NCBI GenBank assembly: GCA_021014325.1
Contig: CM037470.1
Coordinates: 2,418,001 to 2,482,000, forward strand
Direction: 5' to 3'
DNA from: Plazaster borealis
Taxonomy: Eukaryota > Echinodermata > Asteroidea > Forcipulatida > Labidiasteridae
Length of the DNA stretch: 64,000 bases
Part shown: piece after piece, positions 39,201 through 52,634 of the stretch
How the letters are laid out: each line of letters starts with the position of its first letter
How positions within the stretch are numbered: the stretch's first letter is position 1
Position numbers and translations under genes: made by a program
Notes under the pieces: generated by a model
Databases searched by the model: none
What the model was told of the DNA's origin: nothing
The model's input: the letters and a program-made list of their open reading frames with translations, nothing else

Positions 39201-42200
39201 GGTTCCCATCACCCGCCGGTTCCCGATACACCCGCTGGTTCACGCAGCCATCTTCCATCGTAAGTCCCCATTGATTTTGTTTCGTCTCTTCTTCTCTGTT
39301 TTGAAATTAGGGACGTCTTTTACAAAAGCTGCTTTTAGCGTTGACAGGCAGGATGGGGTTACCAGCCAAAAAGCAATTGGATGGTAATTGTTTGTGCCTG
39401 GTTCACTGCTTATTAATTCAAGGTTAATAATCTGCGAAGCGACTTTATTAAGACATTGTGTTGTGTGAGGTTTTATGTTTTCCTCATTAGTGTTCTCCCC
39501 TGGTTTGCCGGCCAAATGGTAGTGAAAATAGCTATATATAAGACGGCTAGTCAGAATCGTCTCCCGAAGACCAAACTGTCCAGTTGGCTTGAAAAATGCA
39601 TCATAAATATCACAGTTATGTATGTGCGGATAAATTTGTATTCCAATTGTTCTGGTGTTCACAGGCTGTTTATAAAATGTTACTTTGAAAATGTCATCCA
39701 CTGTGCCTTGGGAGAACATGTTTCTGGAATGAGCTATCGACGTGACCCGAAAACAATTGATCACGCGAGAAAATGCTGATGAACTCTTGAAAAGGCTGGC
39801 TTGGGAGAGGGAAACAATTGCTAAGAGCTAACCCTGCTTTATAATGCTGGCTTGCTACTTTTCAGCTGATCAAGTTATTCCCTCAGTTTTCTTAGATAGA
39901 AGTGCCGTAAAAAAAGGCCCTAGAAAAGCACTACAAAGTGTGGCTGGAAATTTCCTCTTTTTTTGCAAATATGTAGTCGCGTGACTGATTTATGGTGCAT
40001 CATAGTTTGTATAAATTATTGAGTTTGGCTGTCGAGTTTGTTGTGAAAGATACTGTGGGATGGAGAAGTTGAAATGGTCAGACTGCGCTTCTTTAAAAAA
40101 GTGTGCCAGCCCGCGCCGTCACTCAATTACGCGACTTTTCTCCGATGGCGAAATCTCTTTGTCAAGATTTTGCTTAACCAAAGATCTGTAACGTAATGCT
40201 ACAGTCTGGGGTGGGAAAATGTCAAAGTGGTAAGGACGTAAGCGTACACCACTGAAAGATGTTCTTTTTACTAACTGTTCCTCTCGGATACTTTGTATAA
40301 TGTATTAGAGAAAGAGTTTAGTGTCTAGCCAAGTGGAGCGTCTAGGTCAGATTTCGTTAAGTTGATTTGTTCAAGGGTCTTATGATGACATCACAATTTT
40401 TCTGCTTGACATTTTTAGATCCATTTTACTGGTTTGGGCCGAATTCATCTTCATATAAATATTCTTCCTTTGTGGAATCGAGTTCCAGCAAAATGCTCTA
40501 AAGACGTAAGAGAAAATGTCTGTTTGAGGTGAAATTAGGGAGTATTTACCCGGCAAACAAGACTCGTCGCATTCGGATGCACGGCTCGATGCTTGCCTCC
40601 AGGGGCATGGGTTGGCCAACAAGTCTCCTGTACGTGCTCTGGTCCGAATTTGTCAGATATTGGGGGATTTTCTTTCAACTCTCAATATTCATGCTACCTG
40701 AGACTTGAATGTTGTTTGTTTGGGGGGGAGAGAAGCTTGTGCCTGTGTTTGAAGAGAATTAATATCATTTCAAAATTGGGAAAATTTCATTTAAAGATAG
40801 AGTGGGTGATAATAATACAAAAATGAATATTGTCAGTATCAATCTGAAAGCTCACTGATTTTAAATTGAATTTAAAAAACTGTTACTTATTTCAGTCTGC
40901 TGCAATCGTAATGAGCACTTTCATGCATGTAAATATTCCAGCCGCATTTTGTGTCTGGAATTTAGTTCTATTGAAAAACAGATTTAAAGATTTGAAGATG
41001 GAGAGGGAAAAAATATAAAATAAATAAATAAATAAAATTAAGCTCAAATGGTATATACTTCACAAAACACACATTGGGGGAAAACCTTCGAAATAGAGTG
41101 ACTGCAACGATTGTTTGGTTGACCAGCTGGTTCCTCCATCTTCAACTCATTATTTTGGGCGGCTGTCTCGTCATTTCTTCTTTTCTTGGGGTGGATAAGT
41201 CTTCAGAATGTTGCATCAACATTTCTTAAGCAACTGTTTTTGCTTTTGATTTGTATGTTGGTCGTCAGTCTAAAGTGGTAAAGAAGCTGTTATACTTCCA
41301 GATAAAGACATCTTTAGAAATTTGTCTCTTGTGGTACAGAAGTATTTCTTTTTGCATGGAGTGGAATTTGTTGCCTCCAAGTTGCTTGTACACATTGCCT
41401 CGTTATACTTCTAGATTTAAAGATATCTTTAGAAAATTCTCTGCTGTGCTACTGAAGTGTTTCTTTTTGCATGCAGTGAAAATTTGTTGCCTCCAAGTCG
41501 CCTGTAAAAATGCCTCGTTGCACAAGAATCTTAAACAAGAACCTCAAATATTGTAAAAATATTTTTGCATGAAGTGGAATTCGTTGCCTCCGAGTTGCTT
41601 GTAAATATTGCCTCGTTTTACTTCTAGATTAAAAGGCATCTTTAAACAAGAACCTCAAAAATTAGCTCTTGTGCTGGCAAAGTGTTTCTTTTTGCATGCA
41701 GTGCAGTTGGTTTCCTCCCAAGTGCAGCCTGGATTTGTTGTTCTTGAGGGGCAAGACAGGCTTTTCCTTTCATAATAGGGGCCCTCTGAAGGGGGCACCA
41801 AGGCAATTACCAAAGGGGCAGTTGCCCCCGTGAAGGAGCAAGCTTGCAAGTGATCTAAAAAAACAAAATAGTGTGTCAAAGCCCTTATCAATATTAATTA
41901 ATACTAATTAACATTCACAATTTTGACATTTGTATTCATGACTTATGTATAAATTAGTCTTTGTGCGCTGTATACAGAATTCTTTTTTAAATGAACCATT
42001 TGAAATAGACATACAAATTGTTTTCCTCTTCCATCTTTATTTTATTGGGCCATAAAAAACTGAAAAACTTTGTTTTCTTAGCAGTGACTTAATTTTATTG
42101 CATCAACAGACGTGAACAACTGTTGCATGCATCCGTACGTATTGTTGCATGCATCCGTACATATTCCAGTGGAATAATGTAAAATCAATACTGTCGCTCG

Positions 42201-45200
42201 TTCCAGAAAACCGATTAAATTCATTTTGATTTTGAAGAAAATTGATGTAATGAAAACTCCTACTCCTCTTAGCAGTATGAATTTGTCTCATCGATGCTTC
42301 ACGAGTCAGACTCGATCCCTGCCATAAGGTTGCAGTTGAGCGCATGCATACCGAGGGGCGGTATGTGTATTTTTGTTACCGGTGGGTCTTGGGACGAGGA
42401 GTCACGTTCGCTCGTCACCGTAACCATTAGTGCGAGATTCCAACCTTAGCAGGCTGCATTCCTACCATGGTTGAGGTGGCACAGGCCTGAGGTACGGTGG
42501 AATGTACTCCGCTTGCGCGGTGGTGGGCTTGTTTGTCTCTCAAATGAATTAAAAGAAGAGGGGGGGGGAACCTGCAGTTTGTCCGATGAGGTCTTTGGAT
42601 CTCTCGCTTGTTTTGTGTTAATCATCGATGTTCATAATCATGACGAGCGTAGCAGTTAGCCCTCTTAATCATACTGTCACCAAGTTGGTATTGTTCCCTG
42701 CGCACAATTAGTAATAATGTCATACAGATTCCCACTGCAATAAAATGGGACCAGGCTGTTTTGCCCTTCCTGCCCTTAGTATGACGTGGGATTGGTTTTG
42801 ATAGGAGTTGAGAAACTGCTGCATTGTGGTTGATCCCTGGTTGTAATGCTGGTATAATGTAATCTCAGTAATAATTACAACTAGATATTCAGTTTTTGTT
42901 AATTACAGAAACAAGGTGTTCGTGATTGGTGTCATCAAATGATGATTGAATGAATTGGCGATGACATTTTACCTTATCAATCCAATTTGTGGTTCAGGAG
43001 TTCGATTTTGTCCAATATTAAACTTGTTTAATGTCCAGTTTGAGCTGGAAATCAAGGTCAAATGGGGTCACATTCTGTGTAGCGTTTTCTAAAGTTTTTG
43101 AAGACCTTTCCGATGATTTATAGATTGTAAAAACCCAATGTGTTGTCAAGAAGTTATGATTTTATTCTTCAAATGTTAAACTTCAACTTCAGATTTGAAC
43201 CGGAAGTAAAGGTCAATTGGGTTGATAGGAGTTGAGAAACTGCTGCATTGTGGTAATAAATGTCAACTGGTTGTAATGGTGGTATTATGGAACAGTAATA
43301 ACAATAACTAGACATGTAGTGTTTGTAAAATTACAAACACTAGGTATTAAAATGTGGTATTAAATGTCAACTGGTTGTAATGGTGGTGTTATGTAAAAGT
43401 AATAACAATAACTAGACATGTAGTGTTTGTAAAATTACAAACGCTAGGTGTTCAGGTTTTCAATGAAAGCATGTTCAATAATTGTACTGTTAAAGCAATT
43501 ATAAGGCAGACTTTCCTGTAAAAACATTCAAAGGAGCAGGTCTCAGGGAATCAGGGCAGGTGTGTCCAGTCTCTTATCAGTTTTGTATTAGTAGTGTGAA
43601 TCCTGTTGTGTACATAATGTTAACTTCATGTGATTTACAGCCCAGATAAAGAAGTGATAGGGTCCTTGACACTGGAGGCATTTTTTTGTTGAATAGGCAA
43701 CGGGGAGGCAACCAACTGCACTGCATAAAAAGGAAACACTTCGAGAGACACTTTTCTTGACAGTGGCTTCATCTTAATCTCTGTCTCTCCACACCAAAGT
43801 ATCAAGATTCAAGAAAGGCTTCTCTGGCGGTGTCTTGCAGCCTGTCTATGTATATAAGAAATTCTGTGAAAGTTCAATTGTGAATGACCTTTTTTTTCCT
43901 GCTTGGAGATTGCCTGGAACTGGTTGCCTGTGAATTGCCTCATGTGACACTGCCCTGTGGGTTATCCATTTACTGGTACCAGTGCATATGCTGATCACAA
44001 CCGGATTATGTGGATTTTGCCATTTGTTTGAATCCTTGATATGGTTATTTGTTGACTTACATATAGGTATATATTGGGAATGTAACATTTGTTTTACAGG
44101 TGAAATGGCTTCTGACTGGCACCCAAAACGAAGATATCAGGCGTGATATTTTTGCTACTTTAGTCTGATTTCCAATTGTTAAGTCCTTGGGAAAAATCAG
44201 AAAAATTGTGATTAATAAGTAGCCTGAAAAGTCTATTCAAGCCTTTATCATGTGCATTTGTATGTAGGTCAGCCCTTGTACTCAACACACGGGACCACTG
44301 GCTTTACGTCCCATCCGAAGGACGCAGCAATAATGGTTAAGTGTCCTGTTTAAGAACACAAGTGTCACGACCGGGACTCAAACTCAGACTCTGCTGATCA
44401 GAAACACCAGAGCTTGAGTCCGGTGCTCGGCCACGACACGCCTCCATATGCCAGGGTATCATATAACAAAGGCCAGCTTGACGATCGTTGATTTACCATT
44501 TTTGACCGGTTCATGTCGTACGCAACCCGCACACTTATAACAGTGGATGGTTTATCGCATGCTAGCATGATATATCACCGACATGCTCATTAAGTGCCTA
44601 TTTGGCACCGTGAGCCCCAACTAATATACAACAGTGATAGATGAATCGGGTGTTGTGCATAATGCACCTACACTTTAAGAATCTTGGTTGATCTGGATCA
44701 TTCATGTCCAATCCCCTCCTACAGCTTACCCCCGACACACTTCCTTCCCCATTCACTCTAATCAACCTGATTCCGCACTCTAATTAGCAAGGTGGCGTAT
44801 TCATAAGTGCTGCTGTCTCCAACCCCCTCATTTCGCTCATTTTAACAGCTAGGCTTTCTCTGGTCGTGCGTAATTCCTTATTGCTGGGTAGTACTTGTAG
44901 AATATCCGTAATTGTGTGGTTCTCATCTGTTTTGTTCCCGCAGGTAAACGGTACCCTGGTGACAAACTGCAATCATCTGGAAGTCGTCAAGCTCATCAGA
45001 TGTAAGTATCAATTACCATCGCTCGGGTTACCAGCTATTTTCTCGCTTATTTTTTTATGTTTTTTTAAAAGTGCCTGGTTATTCGGGTCTTCATTTTGTT
45101 CGAGGCCGAGAGCGCCGTAGCGACTTAATTGTCACCTAGGGACAGTTGTTAGGACGAAACGGTAGATTCCTTTTCTTTGTTGTAAAAAAAGAAATTAAAA

Positions 45201-48200
45201 AATTAAAAAATTGAGGCCGAGAGCGCCATAGCGACTTAATTGGGTAGATTCCTTTTCTTTGTTGAAAAAAAAGAAATAAAATAAAAGTTATAAATTATGG
45301 AACTTGATGATGACATGTGTCGTCGTAATCCCCTCTCAGGCATGAGAAACTGATAAAAGAAATTCAAGGTGAGTATCACCTTTTTTATAAGTCCCTTGCA
45401 GATGAAACCTTTGCAGTTTTTACAATAGGCAGAAGGCAGATCGTCTTCTGAAATTGCAGATCTTCTTTGCTTTATTAATAAACAAAAACCTGAAAAGGTG
45501 CGTTGATTAAATATAGGTTTACAGTGCATCTACACATTTACAACATGCAGTGAATATCATTTTGTGGCCAGCAACAGTTTTGTTTTTGTTCTATAGGATA
45601 AAGCAGATCTTTTTTTCGTTTAGATAGGCTTCAGTTACCTTTCATTTCGTGCTTTGCTTTGGTCTTCAAAGCCGCACTGCGGATTTTTTTCATTTTGTAA
45701 TATGGTCTCAAATTGTAATTGAATTGTAATTATTTTGAAAGCCAAGACCCTAGGACCTGTTTTCAGGGTGTTGCGGTTACAATATCAGATGGTTTATTGA
45801 TATTAAATGATAAAGAGAAAAAAAAGGAAATGGCAGGATGACAAACGTCTACATTAAAGGAACATTACAGAATTGGTTTTTGCTAACAAACCAGTTGCTG
45901 GCAGTGTAAGCACTTTATATAATCCACCATATACATAAACTGACAAACCTGTAGAAGTTTGAGATCGATCGGCCATCTGGGTCATGAGAAAATAGTTAAA
46001 AACCGATTACACATTTGCATGTGTTATACAATGCATGAATAAAACGCTCTTGAGCGATAAACTCCAATCGGAAATTAGTTTTATTTATTTCTCATCAAAT
46101 ATGGCATTTCAGACAGAAATATTTCTAGGGATGTTTTCTACTATCATCATCATTAGACCATGTAAGTTTTATGTAAATCTGTGATCTTAAAGAAAATTTT
46201 AAATACCAGTTCTGTAAACGTTCCTTTAAAAAAACTGCTCTTCAAAAGAAAAAGAGGACAAAACAAATTATTTCGTGGCCTGGGGATATAAAATGATCTG
46301 TTTTCACGTACTTGGTTTTTGATACCCGGTTACCGGCTATTTCACGGCTATTTAGTTTATGATGCACTTTGTGAGATGCTCTTTGTGAGTTTTGTTGAAC
46401 TGTTCTTCTGCTGTGTATTTGTTGTTCATCGTGATGCCTTTGTAACCAAAAATGTACCCATGATTTAAAGGCCCTGTACACTGTTGGTAAGATCGAAAAA
46501 CACAAATGTTCACAGATTCACACATGACTTACATGATTTAAAGTAAGTAATGGTAGAAAGGGTTCCTTAAAATATTTCTGCCTAAAACGCTATCGTTTCT
46601 GAGAAATGAGAAAAACAATAGATTTTATCACGCGCGATATTTTGAAAAAAACAGAAAACACATAAGGTCTCTTTTCACTATTTTCTCGTGATCTCGATGA
46701 CCAATTGAGCTCAAACTTTCACAGGTTTGTTTGTTCATGCATATATTGAATCACAAAAAAGTGGACACTGATTTTGAGCTGTTGCCAAAAGTGTACAATA
46801 CCTTTAAGGGCGAAAGAATATATAAAACATTTTTTTTTTTTTTTTTAAATTGTCTTCAATGTGTTCAGTTTTATTTTATCCTCCTACATTTCTTTGCTGG
46901 TTGCAAAAAAACTAAAAATATTTTTTGTATTTTGGTTGCAGCAATTTGTTCTTTGTCGTTCATAATGATGCCTTTGTAACAAAAAAAGTCCCCCACCCCC
47001 AAAAATAAAATAAATGAACAATAAAATAAGTCAATAAAAATAAATATTGTGTTGACATTTTTGTTGTTGATACTCCTACATTTCTATTTGGTTGCAAAAA
47101 AAAAAAAAGCTTCTATTTTATAAATACATAATCTTTGTGGTCGTAGTCATCAGAGTGTGGGTTGGAATCCCGGTCATGACACTAATTTCCTTGGGCAAGA
47201 CATTTGACTATAAATTGCTTCTCATCACTTGAGAGTAAACGAGTAACTGCGAGGGTAGAGATTGTTAATATGAATGATATAGCAACCTGTGCGGTCATTT
47301 GGCTGCCGGTGCTGCATACCCCCAAGGAGTTGAGTTGGTTTCAGGAAATCTTGAAGCCCACTGAACAGGGGTAGTAATAGTGTAGTCCTATTATTAAGAC
47401 TTCACTTGATGGTCACTCAAAGTAAACTTACCTTCTTGTGTTTCTCTGCGTAGCTGCCTCATATGCTGCGTTAACGTTACTCGGCCTACCACCAGGAATG
47501 AAGAATCAGTCCCCGCTCTCCCCGCCACACCAAGCTATCACAACGGGTAAACCGAACCAGAGGAGACCAGTAACGCAACCTGCTCCAGTTACGGTAAGTC
47601 AAACTTGTAACCTGAATCCTTACCCCAACCCTAACTACAAACTCGTATCGTGAGTCAGGTAAACCTAACCCAAGATTTAAAAGAAATCAGTTACACAACC
47701 TTTCCCGGTTTTGTTAAACTATTTTACATCTAACCTAATCTAATCCAAACCCAAATCCCAATCCTGACCCTAAACCACAACAAGCATCTTTACCTAAACC
47801 CATTCCCAACCTAAACCCATTTCCAACCTACATGAAAACCCAGTCCCTAACCTAAACCCAGTCCCTAACCTAAACCCAGCCCCTAACCCAAACCCCATTC
47901 TCTAACCCAAACCCCAGTCCCAAATCCAAACCCAGTCCCAAATCCAAACCCCGTCCCTAACCAAATTCCCAGCCCCTAACCCAAACCCCAGCGCCTAACC
48001 CAAACCCCAGCCCCTAACCCAAAGCCAGTCACTAACCCAAACCCCAGCCCCTAACCCAAACCCAGTCACTAACCCAAACCCAGTCACTAACCCAAACCTC
48101 AGCCCCTAACCCAAACCCCAGTCACCAACCCTCACCCCAAATCCTATTCCAACCCCAACTTCTAACCCCAAATCATGACTCTCCATCTCAATGGATAAAC

Positions 48201-51200
48201 CCAACCAAAGTCCCTCCAAAAATCAGTAAAGGAACCTGTCAAAGGGTCGTGGCATCGGGCACATGGGTCTTTCAAATGTCCTCAACCATCCACATTAGAT
48301 GAAGAATAATTTTCCCTCTGTGGGACTCCCTTGTTCACCATTCCAGAGATAGTTGGCAACTATAAACATACAACCAGCAGAATAAACTGAAAGCAAAGCT
48401 GGCATTAAGCAGGACCGGCGGGTGTTCCACTTAAGAGAATTGTTTAACAAAATATATTTTAAAGGGCATGTCAGCTTGTCAAATATGTTTGATGAACATG
48501 CAAGTTCCTGTTTTACAATAACAGCTCCATATATTACATCTAGAACTGCACAAAACAGGAATTGTTGTTAACATGTATATTTTCTGCTAATCCAAATTAG
48601 CAGGGAGCCTCTCACAATCTGCACACAGATGACAAGCTGTCTTGGCTGGTTACCATTTGTTCTTGTTTAGCAAAATTGTCAAAAGCTAATTTCGTGTACT
48701 TCTCGATGAAATTTATTTGGCAATGATACTTGAAACCCATTCAAGTGAGTTTCCTTGTTGATTAAAGTTACCAGTTAATTATTACATTGGTGAATGTTAT
48801 GCAGCTAAGCATGAAATGCGATACAAACAAAACTATACATGTAAGGACTGTAAACTAAGCTAAATGGAGCTATACGTGGGCTTGGCACATTGCCCAGGAG
48901 GAAAAGACAACAAACGGACACAGGGTGGAAACCGAGAACACGGAAAAGAAGAACAAACATGTATGTGTAGTTTAATCTGTGGCTTCATTAGGTAAAGATC
49001 ACTTTTTGGAAGAACCGGCGGCTCTGTAAAGAGTTGGTTTGTCTATTCTCAACATTTCGACTAGTGTGTCTTCAAGAGCCTGAAGGTAGTCTGGAAGATT
49101 TCATGGGGCTTTGCATGGTGAGGATTGATCAAATGTATTTTGTTTAATCTACGGGGGTTCTCCATTTTAAGAGGCGGCGGCTCTTTTAAGAGCCAATTGG
49201 TTTACTTGTACCTTTTCGACTAGTGTGCTCCAGAGCCGTATATTGAGAGAGTTGCGATAACTTGCAACTAGAAGCCATTTTGTGTAAAAAAACAACGCAT
49301 TGGTGAATACAGGGTGCCAGACTAGTCTGCCCATTGGGTTGTACTGCATTTGGACTGAAAATGGCGTCCAGCAACTACGTGACTGAAGAAAACTGGTCCC
49401 TCTATGTCGCAACTCTCTCAATACACAGCTCTGGTGTACTCTAGCCATTGTCAGAAGCGTGAAGGAATGTGGACAGGAATATTTAACTGGAGATGTGTGG
49501 ATGATGCGTAGGCTAAGACTGGTTGACAACGAAGATGGATTTCATTGATGTAACCATCATTCTTCGAAACAACCTGGACGAGAAAAGCAAGAAATAGCAG
49601 GGATGGGAAATTTTAAAGTTACATATCTGACTTTTTAAGTCGGCCTTATGAAGAAAATTGGCTGTTAAGAAATCCTGCTCTTTGATCTACTTCTCCAGTG
49701 CTGAGGACAGGAGTCTACCAAAAAGTTGGAAAATGCCATCATTTCAACATAACTCTTAAAAATTGGGTCCTCTTTTCAGACATTTTTGTTCAGCAATAAC
49801 TCCCGTCCCTGAAGTAGAGATGAATGGCAAATATGAGGAGTGCTACAGTGCAGCGTTCTCCCCTAACAGTGGTCCGCTGGCCAAATGCCAGTGAAAACAC
49901 CTGAGAGGACCAGTCAGAATTCTCTCCAAGTGGTCCTGCTGGCTAGTTCAGTGTTGAAAAGCATCCCTATTTCATTTGAAACGACGGACTAGTGAAATGG
50001 CAAGCTAACTGGTCCTGCTGGCCGGTCACAAAAAAAGTTAAGGGAAAACCCTGCAGTACGTCCTAGTTTAACGCAGCCTGAACTGAGATGCACGGACCCT
50101 TTAAAACAGATGTTGCCCATGTGTGTGTATCGGGACTCCTGGAAGGGTGACAATCTAAACCTCTGTGGTGAAGTATTTACCAAGGCTGGCTGTGGGCAGA
50201 TTTCCCAGGCACCACAATCCAAGAATCCATGCCTAGCCACAGTCAAGAAGCTGTCTGGACCTCGTTTCATAAAAACTGTATTAATTGCAGACAAATATTG
50301 AGTTTTCAAAATGTATTTGCTCAAATGCTGAGAAATGTAGCCGAAGTTTGAATCCCCGTTTGTGAAGTGAGACTATGATTGCTTCTTGTTACGAGTTTGT
50401 TTAAAGTTTGATGCGCTACATACTTGGCAGAACAGGCTGTATAACTCCCCAGGGAGCTGAGATGGTTTGAGGAATGAAATAAATGTGGCGGTGCCCGGGG
50501 GTTGATATTGTTTACGCGCCACGAGTGTCAAATTCGGCCGATCCTTGCACTATGTACAATGTTATTGATGATCATTGCTTTTTTTCTTCTTCTTCTTTGT
50601 CTTCAGCCTGAGAAAGATGCAGAACTGAGGAGTGAAAAATTGACAACATTCCGGAGGATGCTCGAACAAGAGATGGAACTCTATGAGGTTTGTATTAACT
50701 CTTTCAGTGCCTGCTTTTTTTTGCGTTTGGAACCTAAAGTGCCCAGCTTTTTGAGGTTTTGAAGTTCTGTATAAAAAAATAAATACAAAAATAAAAGAGG
50801 AATTTCTCACAAAACAAATTGTATCTTGCTGATTTGTGTTGCCTTGGTACATCCCAAAGTCAATAGTATTTCCTGAGTGATAATGCCCTCTCGTGATCAC
50901 ATTATTATGGTTCGTACAGGTACGATGATGACACTTTTTGAGTACATAAAAAAGATTGAACATGTACGACCTTGGCACTGAAAGAGTTATTATTACCACC
51001 ATTTGTGATTTGTCAGGATTTTTTTGATGTCGGATCTTCTATACATAATGGGATGCACAAGTAATACAGTATACTATTCCCTATGTCAATTCAACTTGCA
51101 AATGGTTTGTGAAATTTTTAAAATTTTGTTTCATCCATTCTGTAAAATTTTCAGAAAACTAAAGCCGAGTACGACATCCATCCGACAGAGAAACTTCTCA

Positions 51201-52600
51201 AGGAACTCAACGGAATCAAGACACGTATTAAGGTCGTGGAGCACCAGTTGAATAAAACTGCCAGTATGCCAACAAACGTAAGACCACAAACATTAAGGAG
51301 GGGGGAGGAGGGAGGTGTGGTTGTAGTTTACAGAGTTTTGGGTTTGCTAAAGCCGGCCTCAGGTCGACCTTGCGTCAACAAAAAACTGACTTTACAGGAT
51401 CACACTGTGCCTGAGCTAAGACCATCAGGAACTTTTCAGTCGGCGATTATTTATGACCTGAGCGTAACTGCGATGATTTTAAGACCATCGGAAACAGTTG
51501 CCGCTCGAAAAAATTAACAGTCCCAAGTGTAGAACAATTTCAACTTGTACGACGTGATCCCGACGGTCGGGAACCAATCGCAGTCGACCTGTGAGTATTT
51601 GGGACATCATGCGTGTGCAAGAAAATCGTAGGTCGACCTGAGGCCGGCTTTATGGGTTCGGTCAGATGGGTTAACCTGGTTTGGATTTAGTGGGCTGTCC
51701 AAACTACTCAACAATTTCACAGTCATGCTTTTTAAGACTAAAAATGTGAGCATTTGGATGACCGGTTTTTTAAGTACTTTTCCCTGTGAAAAATGCACAT
51801 TAGACTAGATAACGTACTGTAATAAACCACAAGGGAAACTGAAAGGGTAATTTTTTTATAATTTTGGGTTGAACAAAGAAAAATTGACTAGAGCGGGATT
51901 TGAACCTGGTACCTTCTGATGTAAATACCGGGGCTCTGCAAACTGAGCCAATGAGCCATCTACGTTTGATTAGGTTAGATCATTATGTGTTTTACCAATA
52001 CTCCGATGTTTATTAAGCACTGTATACTCGGTACTTTCCTGAGTCCCGAGAAAAATCCGAAGGCATATTACTCGGGGGAGATTCGAACCAACGACCTTTG
52101 CCGTTCTAGAGCAGATGACCTACCACTAGACCACTGAGCTTTAATTAAAGTTAAGATTAGATTCAAACTTGATTATCCCATAGGGGGGAAATTAAAATGG
52201 TCTTGGAAATAGCTGTTTGCAATAAAACCCCAGGGGTTGTCCACATGCACAAGCTAACGAAGCGGGCCAATATGCGGCAATTCGGGCCGATACATGCGAG
52301 TTCAGGGTTCTCCCCAGGTTTTTCAAAAACTTTGGGGCATTCTGGACCCACTATTTGGATTTGGGCCGAACCACACTGAACTGAAACAAGGTCTTCGGAA
52401 TGTTTTCTATTTGTTGTTTATCTTGTTGCCCTACTGTGCAATCTGAAGCATTCTATATGGTTTTCTCTTTTAAAAAATTATTATTACTTTTTTTTTTCTT
52501 CTCGTATCTGCCGAAATTTGCGTGCGTTGGCACGTAAATCGCGCCTATTGGCCCGATCCGCTAGCTTGTGCGTAAGGAGAACCCTGCAAAAATTGTGGTT

Positions 52601-52634
<34 letters not shown>

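Noticed and set aside
39240..39764. 174-codon open frame on the minus strand as a gene
   Set aside because: No recognisable domain, overlaps a transposon fragment and an A/T-rich region, and lies antisense within the large intron.
49167..49529. 120-codon open frame on the minus strand
   Set aside because: It spans the foldback at 49220-49444 and has no domain or exon borders.
50562..51002. 146-codon open frame on the minus strand
   Set aside because: It is antisense to the 50607-50687 exon, and its C-terminal lysine run is the complement of the pyrimidine tract of that exon's splice site.
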